A stretch of 6,260 bases of DNA from Flavisolibacter sp. (GTDB lineage Bacteria; Bacteroidota; Bacteroidia; Chitinophagales; Chitinophagaceae). Numbering within the stretch: position 1 is the first letter of the stretch; the number at the start of each line of letters is the position of its first letter. Shown piece after piece: positions 1 through 5,044 of the stretch. The stretch lies in assembly GCA_025936195.1 (NCBI GenBank), contig JAICTW010000175.1, positions 1 through 6,260 on the forward strand, written 5' to 3'. The notes under the pieces are model-generated. The model made no database searches. It had not been told where the DNA came from and saw only the letters and a program-made list of their open reading frames with translations. A program made the position numbers and the translations under genes.

Positions 1-670
1 CCGGCTCTGGTTGTTCATCCACCGGAAAAACATCAAAGCCGGTGATCATGCTTCTGAAATTTTTCCATCCGGCAAGAACGACCTGGATAATATGTACAAC
101 AAAGAAAAGGCAATAACCAATGGTCAGAGCGAAATGTTCAATCCTTGCAGCTTCATATCCTCCGCAGAGTTGCATCAGCCAGGAAAATTGCACCGGTTTA
201 TAAATAGAAAGTCCGGTGATGATAGAGCCAAATCCCATTAAAATAATTGCACTGTAAGCAATGCGTTGTGCCGCATTGTATTTTGCTTGAAAAGGAAGGC
301 CTCTCTTTATATGCAGGTCATGAAGCACCACAAGCCATGCTTCCTTAAATGATCTTTTATTCGGCAACAAATATTTCCATTCACCTGAGAAAGCAGTATA
401 GGAAACATACAAAAGTCCATTGATAAAAAACAACCACATAAAAAGAAAATGGTAAGCCATTCCTTCTGCCAAATGAAAGCGAATGTGCAGCGCATCATAA
501 AAGGATTTCGGAAAGAATTTAATGATCTCCCTTCCTCCGATTTTAATTTTATAAACATCATTGGCCCAGTAGATCAAAAGGCCGCTCCAGATCATTATTG
601 CCAACACAGGAAAATTGATCCAGTGAAACCAGCGAATGGCTAAAGGATGTTTAGTGACAATTTTTTTCAT
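1..670 (-). CDS. Cytochrome b561-like / thiosulfate-reductase-type b cytochrome (partial, C-terminus off the left edge)
   Basis: A reading frame open from ATG at 670 to the window edge gives 223 residues with no stop. It has four hydrophobic segments, near residues 18-36, 72-93, 137-155 and 180-201, the pattern of membrane b-type cytochromes of the Ni/Fe-hydrogenase cytochrome b / cytochrome b561 family (PF01292). The N-terminus reads HPLAIRWFHW, matching the usual first-helix histidine motif (H16). Further candidate haem ligands are H66 or H74 in helix 2 and H179 and H193 around helix 4. Family members pass electrons between the quinone pool and a partner oxidoreductase, often a molybdopterin enzyme. 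The visible end is a hydrophilic tail rich in P, E and D, so the stop is probably close to the left edge, and any partner gene would lie beyond it. ATG 670 is chosen because the membrane-cytochrome similarity begins within a few residues of it. The family is fairly sure; the specific partner is unknown. Confidence 0.82.
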   Translation of the reverse strand, partial: MKKIVTKHPLAIRWFHWINFPVLAIMIWSGLLIYWANDVYKIKIGGREIIKFFPKSFYDALHIRFHLAEGMAYHFLFMWLFFINGLLYVSYTAFSGEWKYLLPNKRSFKEAWLVVLHDLHIKRGLPFQAKYNAAQRIAYSAIILMGFGSIITGLSIYKPVQFSWLMQLCGGYEAARIEHFALTIGYCLFFVVHIIQVVLAGWKNFRSMITGFDVFPVDEQPEP

Positions 671-739
671 GCACAGGTTTAGGTGGTTTGAAGGGAGGAC
701 ATCTTAAAATTACGAACAAGTTTTTCATTTCTAAAAATG

Positions 740-773
740 AACAGCCGGCCCACGACCTGCGTGACCGGCTGTT
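740..773 (-). terminator. Probable intrinsic terminator of the fasciclin gene
   Basis: A 9-bp perfect stem (AACAGCCGG at 740-748 with CCGGCTGTT at 765-773) is followed, across a small asymmetric internal loop, by a second 4-bp stem (CACG 751-754 with CGTG 760-763) closing a 5-nt loop. Read on the minus strand, the hairpin is followed after two bases by TTTTT. The plus-strand side has no T-run. It lies about 70 nt past the fasciclin stop and about 70 nt before the cytochrome start, so it would separate these two same-strand genes. Confidence 0.65.
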
Positions 774-842
774 GCCCTGCACATACGAAATACATAAGCA
801 TATACGCAAGTCTTTGACGACAGGATTGCTTGACCCAAAAAT

Positions 843-1403
843 TTATTTTGGCATCACCACGGTGTCAATCACATGGATAACACCATTGCTTTGATACACA
901 TCGCTGATGGTGATCTGTGCTACATTTCCCTTTTCATCTTTCAGCCAAAGCTTTCCGTCCTTTTGCATCACCCAAAGTTTTCCGCCTTGTACAGTGGTTA
1001 AAGTAGCTGTGCCGTTTCCTTTTTTGATCCACTTCATCAGTTCTTTACTGTCTATTTTTCCAGGAACAACATGGTAAGTAAGAATTTTTGTAAGTGTGGC
1101 TTTGTTTTCGGGTTTTACCAGGTTGCCGACGGTACCGGCGGGTAATTTATCAAATGCTTCATTGGTTGGTGCAAACACCGTAAAGGGACCTTTGCCTTCC
1201 AATGTTTCCACCAAACCCGCAGCTTTAACGGCGGCTACCAAAGTGGTATGGTCTTTTGAATTGATGGCATTTTCCACAATGTTCCTGGAAGGATACATGG
1301 GAGCGCCGCCCACTTCAACGGTTTTTTCGCTGGCCATTTTTTGTGCGGTGGAAGACAAACCGATTCCTGCAAGCAGTAACACTGCTAATGTGATCTTTTT
1401 CAT
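843..1403 (-). CDS. Secreted fasciclin (FAS1) domain protein
   Basis: This 186-residue protein has a signal peptide (MKK, then hydrophobic residues about 5-18, likely cleaved near STA-Q at residue 20-21), so it is exported; no lipobox cysteine is present. A single FAS1 domain fills residues about 40-184. It shows the H1-type box GPFTVFAPTNEAF (72-84), the YH motif in TYHVVPGK (109-116) and the closing box NGVIHVIDTVVMP (173-185). FAS1 domains are cell-surface or matrix adhesion modules; in bacteria they occur in small periplasmic or surface proteins whose exact ligands are mostly unknown. The length is normal for a one-domain bacterial protein. It is transcribed alone, divergently from the EVE gene, with a hairpin terminator downstream. 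The start is fixed by the signal peptide; no Shine-Dalgarno site is seen, and the leader is AT-rich. The family call is secure; the biological role is not. Confidence 0.93.
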   Translation of the reverse strand: MKKITLAVLLLAGIGLSSTAQKMASEKTVEVGGAPMYPSRNIVENAINSKDHTTLVAAVKAAGLVETLEGKGPFTVFAPTNEAFDKLPAGTVGNLVKPENKATLTKILTYHVVPGKIDSKELMKWIKKGNGTATLTTVQGGKLWVMQKDGKLWLKDEKGNVAQITISDVYQSNGVIHVIDTVVMPK

Positions 1404-1482
1404 GTTTGAAATTTTAAATTATTTGTAGGTTGAAATAATTACGAAGACGGATGATTGTTGGATTTAAGAAGAAAAAATTTTT

Positions 1483-1490
1483 TATTCTTG
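1483..1490 (+). promoter_or_regulatory. Possible -7 promoter element for the EVE gene
   Basis: TATTCTTG differs by one base from the Bacteroidota -7 consensus TAnnTTTG. A TTG at 1458-1460 could serve as the -33 element, but the 22-nt spacing is slightly long. Transcription would begin near 1495, at the very start of the heptamer array, making the array the transcribed leader. The call rests on consensus match alone. Confidence 0.3.
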
Positions 1491-1492
1491 CA

Positions 1493-1548
1493 ACTACAAA
1501 CTATAAACTTCAAACTTCAAACTACAAACTATAAACTTCAAACTACAA
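1493..1548 (+). repeat. Heptamer tandem repeat (8 x ACTWYAA) in the leader of the EVE gene
   Basis: Eight perfectly phased 7-bp units of three types fill this stretch: A = ACTACAA, B = ACTATAA, C = ACTTCAA, in the order A B C C A B C A, followed by a partial ACTT. The first four units and the second four differ by one base, so a 28-bp block appears to have been duplicated. The whole stretch 1491-1557 has no G on the plus strand, so the transcript should be nearly unstructured. The array ends 7 nt before the EVE start codon. Seven is not a multiple of three, and the array is not part of any in-frame extension of the EVE protein. Confidence 0.9.
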
Positions 1549-1555
1549 ACTTATT

Positions 1556-1966
1556 ATGGCATACTGGCTTGTTAAATCAGAACCTTCTGTATATAGTTTT
1601 GAACAACTGCAAAAAGATAAGCAAACCGACTGGACAGGCGTTCGCAATTATGCGGCACGAAATCATTTAAAAGCAATGAAGAAAGGTGATGAAGTTTTCT
1701 TTTATCACAGTAATGAAGGATTGGAAATTGTGGGCATTGCCAAAGTTGCCAAAGAAGCCTATCAGGATCCTACAACCGAAGAAACAGCATGGATATGTGT
1801 TGATATTAAGCCATTCAAAAAATTAAAAAAGCCTATTTCTTTGGAAACCATGAAAAAGGACAAGCGTTTAAAAGATATGGCGCTCATCCGCATTGGAAGA
1901 TTATCGGTGCAGCCTGTTACACAAAAAGAATGGGAAGTAGTGATGGAATTAGCCGGTGAAAAATAA
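1556..1966 (+). CDS. EVE domain-containing protein (THYN1-like)
   Basis: This 136-residue protein is a stand-alone EVE domain (PF01878), which has the PUA/YTH-like fold, and the normal length for the small bacterial form. Diagnostic segments are the N-terminal WLVKSEPSVYSF (4-15), W-x-G-V-R-N-Y-A-A-R-N-H-L (26-38), KGDEVFFYHSNE (43-54), GIAKVAKEAYQDPT (60-73) and the late RLSVQPV (115-121). Related domains have been reported to bind modified bases, including modified cytosines in DNA, using a cage-like pocket; the natural target of the bacterial single-domain proteins is not settled. It is cytosolic, with no signal or membrane segment. The start at 1556 is supported because the family begins at this WLVKSEP box. 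No Shine-Dalgarno site precedes it; a G-free heptamer leader lies directly upstream. It appears monocistronic, and no restriction-modification gene is visible nearby. Confidence 0.92.
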   Translation: MAYWLVKSEPSVYSFEQLQKDKQTDWTGVRNYAARNHLKAMKKGDEVFFYHSNEGLEIVGIAKVAKEAYQDPTTEETAWICVDIKPFKKLKKPISLETMKKDKRLKDMALIRIGRLSVQPVTQKEWEVVMELAGEK

Positions 1967-2025
1967 AGCTCCTGTTCTTTAACAACATCCATAGGTTACT
2001 TTTTTCATTTTCAGGAATTCATTGG

Positions 2026-2037
2026 TGCAGGCCTGCA
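2026..2037. repeat. 12-bp perfect palindrome upstream of the lipocalin-like lipoprotein
   Basis: TGCAGGCCTGCA reads the same on both strands and lies 27 nt before the ATG at 2065, inside the 98-nt gap after the EVE gene. It could be an operator half-pair or chance. It lacks the loop and T-run expected of a terminator. Confidence 0.35.
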
Positions 2038-2064
2038 AATTTTATCACCATTAAAATTTACAAA

Positions 2065-2352
2065 ATGAAAATCAGAATTATTGCTGTCTTTATGGCAACA
2101 GCTACACTTATTTTTCTTTCATGCAACTGGTTCCGCTCCAAGAAAAAAGAAGCGTCATATCCATTAGTCGGAGAGTGGAAATTAGACTCTATCAAAGCAG
2201 GAAAAGATTCTAACGCTATTCGAGTTTTCATAGCTGCGGCGATGAAAGATCCTGATTTGAGTTTCTCGTTTACCACAGATTCCATTTTTACTCATTCAAT
2301 AGACTCTATTAAAGCTGTTGGCTATTCTTTTGATGAAAAGAAAAACAATTAG
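2065..2352 (+). CDS. Small lipocalin-like lipoprotein, N-terminal two-thirds; frame interrupted
   Basis: The 95-residue frame starts with a lipoprotein signal (MKIR, hydrophobic core, lipobox FLSC with C20), so the product should be lipid-anchored in the envelope. After the anchor it reads LVGEWKLDSIKAG (residues 34-46), the GxW opening strand common in Bacteroidota lipocalin-like lipoproteins, then alternating polar/hydrophobic strands. The frame stops at TAG 2350 right after GAAAAGAAAAAC (2335-2346). The remaining expected strands are found in the -1 frame, 2346-2462, and read smoothly on from the break. One additional A in the A5 run at 2341-2345 would restore a single protein of about 132 residues. 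So this is either a pseudogene, a homopolymer sequencing error, or less likely a recoded gene. The ATG is chosen by the signal peptide; there is no Shine-Dalgarno site. Confidence 0.7.
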   Translation: MKIRIIAVFMATATLIFLSCNWFRSKKKEASYPLVGEWKLDSIKAGKDSNAIRVFIAAAMKDPDLSFSFTTDSIFTHSIDSIKAVGYSFDEKKNN

Positions 2353-2462
2353 ATATTAAAGATTCAAGCAATCAAACGTTGAGCTTCACAATAGTGAACG
2401 ATTCTGTAATCTCAATTTCAACAATTGATAGTACAATCGTTTTCTTCTTACAGAGGAAATAA
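2346..2462 (+). pseudogene. C-terminal continuation of the lipocalin-like lipoprotein in the -1 frame
   Basis: From CAA at 2346 to TAA at 2460-2462 this frame encodes 38 residues beginning QLDIKDSSNQTLSFTI and ending TIVFFLQRK. The strand-turn pattern (LSFTIVND, VISISTIDS, TIVFFLQRK) and the closing basic residues fit the end of a small lipocalin-like beta barrel, and they complete the protein begun at 2065. There is no start codon of its own, so it is not an independent gene. The break lies at or just before the A5 run at 2341-2345. Confidence 0.62.
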
Positions 2463-2572
2463 CTTTCAACGATTGCTGCCATATTTTTCAAACTAAGGTT
2501 ACCTTTTCAATTTTTCAGAATTAATTATTGTCTCCCGCTTGCTTGTCATAACATTGCCACTCCATAGGAATT

Positions 2573-2595
2573 ATGCAAAAAATAATTTTTTGCAT
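2573..2595. promoter_or_regulatory. AT-rich 11+1+11 palindrome before the DUF4349 leader
   Basis: The arm ATGCAAAAAAT (2573-2583) is exactly mirrored by ATTTTTTGCAT (2585-2595) around a single A at 2584. It ends 28 nt before the ATG at 2624. With one unpaired base at the centre it suits a protein-binding dyad or DNA cruciform more than an RNA hairpin. It could be an operator for the downstream lipoprotein gene or a weak terminator for the upstream one; neither is shown. The rest of the 161-nt gap 2463-2623 holds nothing else I can name. Confidence 0.45.
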
Positions 2596-2623
2596 CCTGT
2601 AATCATCTTTTAAAACTACAGTT

Positions 2624-2737
2624 ATGTCTCTTAAGTCAACTGCATCATTTGTGGTAATAGCATTGGTTTGCTTTGCCTGCAACAACAAATCAGATTCGCC
2701 AGAACAAGTCGACAAAATGGCAATTGCCGATCAGTAA
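2624..2737 (+). pseudogene. Lipoprotein signal peptide and linker belonging to the DUF4349 gene, cut off by TAA
   Basis: ATG 2624 opens a 37-residue stretch: MSLK, a hydrophobic core (residues 5-18), the lipobox CFAC with C19, then a polar NNKSDSPEQVDK linker. It ends with TAA at 2735-2737. The frame is the same as that of the DUF4349 body starting at ATG 2738 (114 nt, 38 codons apart), and DUF4349 proteins usually begin with exactly this kind of lipobox leader. The two parts therefore look like one gene of 302 codons carrying a single nonsense codon. The stop and the next ATG are directly adjacent (TAAATG), so re-initiation is physically possible, but the body would then lack its export signal. 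Confidence 0.65.
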
Positions 2738-3532
2738 ATGGATTCTTCGGTGGATTATAAAATTGGTGATACTTCATACGAACAACAGCAGGTTGGAAAC
2801 GCCAATCAAAAAGACCAAAATAATTTTCCTCCAAAATCAATTGATTGGGATAAGAAAATTGTAAAAACTGCTACTCTTAACGCAGAAATAAAAGATTATA
2901 AATCCTTCTCTCAGCAACTCAATGAAAAAGTAAAAAGATATGGTGGTTATATCAGCCAGGAAGAGCAATCGCAATCCGATTATCAAATCGAAAATTCTAT
3001 GGTCATCAAAGTGCCGGTTGATCAATTTGAGAATGCTTTAAATGACCTTACAAAAGATGTTATTAGATTAAACGAGAAGCATATCAGTTCAGAAGATGTA
3101 ACAACGCAATTGATTGATGGCAAATCCAGGCTGGAAGCAAAGAGGCAGGTTCGCCTTCGTTATCTAGATCTACTAAAGCAGGCGAAGAATATGGAAGAGA
3201 TACTAACTGTTCAAAAAGAGATCAACGACATACAGGAAGATATTGAATTAGTAAATGGTCGCATTAACGTGCTGAATCATTCTTCTGCGATGAGCACAAT
3301 CAATTTTACTTTCTTCCAAATTATTAATGCCAATGCAAAAGCCGACAATGAAAAGCAACCTGATTTCCTTAGCAAAGTAAAAGAAGCATTTGCTAATGGT
3401 TGGTATTGGATTGGAGAATTATTTGTTGCGATCATAAGCATCTGGCCTTTGCTTATAATAATAATTTTGGGCATCTTGTTCTTCAGAAAAAAGCAAATGC
3501 CCAAAATCAAAACAGGATCAAATGCGTCTTGA
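2738..3532 (+). CDS. DUF4349 domain protein, body without its export signal
   Basis: The 264-residue frame matches the DUF4349 family (PF14257). It contains the opening segment KKIVKTATLNAEIKDYKSF (39-57), RYGGYISQEEQSQSD (67-81), the strand VIKVPVDQF (89-97), and SSEDVTTQLIDGKSRLEAK (117-135). These are followed by a heptad-rich likely coiled coil (about 128-180), a closing strand AMSTINFTF (184-192) and a C-terminal transmembrane helix (about 226-249) with a basic tail. Family members are envelope proteins, anchored by an N-terminal lipid and this C-terminal helix, of unknown biochemical role. Here the lipobox part lies upstream at 2624-2737 in the same frame, separated by one TAA, so ATG 2738 is likely not the ancestral start. 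If translated only from 2738, the coiled-coil domain would probably stay in the cytoplasm or insert wrongly. The 3' end overlaps the convergent gene by 15 nt. Confidence 0.85.
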   Translation: MDSSVDYKIGDTSYEQQQVGNANQKDQNNFPPKSIDWDKKIVKTATLNAEIKDYKSFSQQLNEKVKRYGGYISQEEQSQSDYQIENSMVIKVPVDQFENALNDLTKDVIRLNEKHISSEDVTTQLIDGKSRLEAKRQVRLRYLDLLKQAKNMEEILTVQKEINDIQEDIELVNGRINVLNHSSAMSTINFTFFQIINANAKADNEKQPDFLSKVKEAFANGWYWIGELFVAIISIWPLLIIIILGILFFRKKQMPKIKTGSNAS

Positions 3533-3754
3533 CGATTGCAATCTTCTTGCAATCTCTTCCTCTAATGCATCCGGAATATCCGAAGCGTCATCATCAATGG
3601 GAGCCAGCCGGCCTATTCTTGAATCCCAGGTAAAAATGTGTTCATTCCCATTGAGCTTTACGTTATAACGCGTTTCTGTGTTGTATAAAAAAGGAGAAGC
3701 CGTTATTATGTACGGCACACCGTCTATTCTTATTTCGAATCTTTCCTCTGCCAT
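3518..3754 (-). CDS. Conserved-looking 78-residue protein of unknown function
   Basis: I do not recognise this family. The start ATG 3754 (MAEERFEIRIDG) is preferred over an upstream in-frame ATG at 3826, because the added 24 residues would be an unlikely hydrophobic, C/N/W/I-rich stretch. The product has two beta-hairpin-like halves: FEIRIDGVPYIITASP (6-21) and TRYNVKLNGNEHIFTWDS (28-45). After these comes an acidic linker APIDDDASDIPD (51-62) and an amphipathic basic helix (63-77). There is no signal peptide or membrane segment, so it should be cytosolic. The coding-like amino-acid pattern, and a frame that fits exactly between its neighbours, argue that it is real. It converges on the DUF4349 gene with a 15-nt 3' overlap. 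It stands divergent to the receiver gene across a 166-nt gap (3755-3920) in which I see no clear promoter. Confidence 0.68.
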   Translation of the reverse strand: MAEERFEIRIDGVPYIITASPFLYNTETRYNVKLNGNEHIFTWDSRIGRLAPIDDDASDIPDALEEEIARRLQSSRRI

Positions 3755-3920
3755 AAAATAGTTTTGAAAAATGATGCAAATAAAATTCCAATTATGAAGC
3801 CAGCTTATTATCGGATTGCAAAACATGTTCCATCAGGTTTTGTGAACCATCATTGCAACAATTCTTTTCACCATGAGGAACGGGCCTGGAATTTGTTGAA
3901 TTACTCAAAACAACGAGGGT

Positions 3921-4292
3921 ATGAATAAGACAACTGTAATTGTTTGTGATACTGATAAAAACGAAGTGAGCCGTATTCAGCAGGATTTGATGTCCGATGA
4001 GTTTGAAATAGTAACCATTAATGACGCTACTAATCTGGAATCTTTGGCATTGAAAAGACAACAGAGCATTGTGATTGTGAATCCTGAAGTGCATGCTTTC
4101 AATGAATATGACATCTGCAAAATACTAATGAGGGACCACAACATTCCTGTTCTTCTTTTGCTTGATCGCAATTCCACACACCGCGATTATATTGATGAAT
4201 GCCGCGCAGATGATGTTTTGACAAAACCAGTGGACATAGACAATTTGCTCAACCTCATACATAAGCACATGAGTGTTCATCAATCGCATTGA
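3921..4292 (+). CDS. Single-domain response-regulator receiver, atypical (phospho-acceptor Asp missing)
   Basis: The 123 residues form one CheY-like receiver fold with no output domain. Strand 1 with its acidic pair is VIVCDTDKN (6-14; D10, D12), strand 3 is SIVIVNPEV (49-57), strand 4 is NIPVLLLL (74-81), and the conserved Lys-Pro is in LTKPVD (100-105; K102, P103). At the phospho-acceptor position of strand 3 the residue is N54 instead of Asp. The usual Thr/Ser at the end of strand 4 is also replaced (L81/D82). It is therefore probably not phosphorylated in the normal way, and may act as a constitutive or partner-controlled pseudo-receiver. ATG 3921 is firm because an in-frame TGA lies at 3897-3899. 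No histidine kinase is visible nearby. It is followed after 59 nt by the sirtuin gene, which seems to have its own promoter motif. Confidence 0.82.
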   Translation: MNKTTVIVCDTDKNEVSRIQQDLMSDEFEIVTINDATNLESLALKRQQSIVIVNPEVHAFNEYDICKILMRDHNIPVLLLLDRNSTHRDYIDECRADDVLTKPVDIDNLLNLIHKHMSVHQSH

Positions 4293-4339
4293 GAGATCTG
4301 ACTTTCGAAGATGGTGCATTTACAAAGTAGCAGCCTCTT

Positions 4340-4347
4340 TAATTTTG
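4340..4347 (+). promoter_or_regulatory. Possible -7 promoter element of the sirtuin gene
   Basis: TAATTTTG matches the Bacteroidota -7 consensus TAnnTTTG at every defined base. It ends only 4 nt before the ATG at 4352, so transcription would begin at about the start codon, giving a leaderless or nearly leaderless mRNA. No good TTTG -33 element lies 19-21 nt upstream, which lowers confidence. Confidence 0.35.
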
Positions 4348-4351
4348 CCTC

Positions 4352-5044
4352 ATGAGCAAAAAGAAACTGGTGGTACTTACCGGAGCCGGCATTAGTGCGG
4401 AGAGTGGATTAAGAACCTTTCGTGATTCGGATGGATTATGGGAAGGTTATGATATCAATGAAGTGGCCACAGCAACAGCATGGCGAAGTAATCCTGTATT
4501 GGTTCAGGAATTTTATAACATGCGCCGAAAAGATGTAAAAGATGCACAACCAAACGCAGCTCATTATGCATTAGCCGAATTAGAGAATGATTTTGATCTA
4601 CACGTCATTACCCAAAACATCGACGACCTGCATGAAAGGGCAGGCTCCACAAAAATCATTCACCTGCATGGCGAAATTTTTAAAATGCGCAGCGAAAAAA
4701 ATGAAGAGCTGATCTATCCTGTTTACGATGAAATAAAAATGGGAGATGTGGCGGAAGATGGTGCACAACTGCGTCCGCACATTGTTTGGTTTGAAGAAGC
4801 CGTTCCGAAGATGGAAGATGCCGCTCTGGTTACAAGACAAGCCGATCTTTTTTTGATCGTCGGAACCTCATTAGTGGTTTATCCGGCAGCAGGATTGGTG
4901 AATTATGCTCCCTGGCAGATTCCAAAATTCATTGTAGATAAAAAGATTCCTTACACATCATCATTGCATGCGTTAACGGCAATTGAAAAGCCGGCAGCAG
5001 AGGGAATGAAAGAAGCGAAAGAGCTATTAAGGCAATATTTATGA
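4352..5044 (+). CDS. cobB: Sir2-family NAD+-dependent protein deacylase (SIRT5/CobB-like, zinc-less)
   Basis: This 230-residue sirtuin removes acyl groups from protein lysines, using NAD+ and releasing nicotinamide and O-acyl-ADP-ribose. It contains the NAD-binding box TGAGISAESGL (10-20), TFRDSDGLW (22-30), QNIDDLHERAG (88-98) and the catalytic histidine in HLHGE (104-108, H106). It also has LRPHIVWFEE (140-149) and the late nucleotide box VGTSLVVYPAAGL (170-182). FYNMRR (54-59) supplies the Tyr and Arg (Y55, R58) that in SIRT5 and CobB contact acidic acyl groups, so succinyl-type substrates are plausible. The region between HLHGE and LRP normally carries a four-cysteine zinc site; here it has none, and the whole protein contains no cysteine. 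From memory, similar cysteine-free sirtuins occur in other Bacteroidota. The gene is cytosolic and single, and its stop overlaps the convergent cupin gene by 6 nt. Confidence 0.93.
   Translation: MSKKKLVVLTGAGISAESGLRTFRDSDGLWEGYDINEVATATAWRSNPVLVQEFYNMRRKDVKDAQPNAAHYALAELENDFDLHVITQNIDDLHERAGSTKIIHLHGEIFKMRSEKNEELIYPVYDEIKMGDVAEDGAQLRPHIVWFEEAVPKMEDAALVTRQADLFLIVGTSLVVYPAAGLVNYAPWQIPKFIVDKKIPYTSSLHALTAIEKPAAEGMKEAKELLRQYL

Noticed and set aside
307..561. 84-residue minus-strand frame beginning MMFIKLKSEEG
   Set aside because: It lies inside the cytochrome gene in another frame. The cytochrome frame is open over the whole stretch and carries the haem-ligand helices; this one has no family pattern.
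1455..1670. 71-residue plus-strand frame containing QLQTTNYKLQTTN-type repeats
   Set aside because: The repeats are just the DNA heptamer array read as codons. The frame is not that of the EVE gene and ends inside it.
2335..2352. Programmed -1 frameshift as the main explanation for the split lipoprotein
   Set aside because: The heptamer is G AAA AAC, not the strong A AAA AAG type, and I see no clear stimulatory stem just downstream. Loss of one A is simpler, so recoding is kept only as a minor option.
2495..2505. AAGGT-T-ACCTT inverted repeat followed by a T-rich stretch, as a terminator for the lipocalin-like gene
   Set aside because: Five-base arms with a one-base centre cannot form a stable RNA hairpin.
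3755..3826. 24-residue upstream extension of the 78-residue protein to ATG 3826
   Set aside because: The added residues are C/N/W/I-rich, unlike the body and unlike a clean signal peptide; ATG 3754 gives a natural soluble N-terminus.
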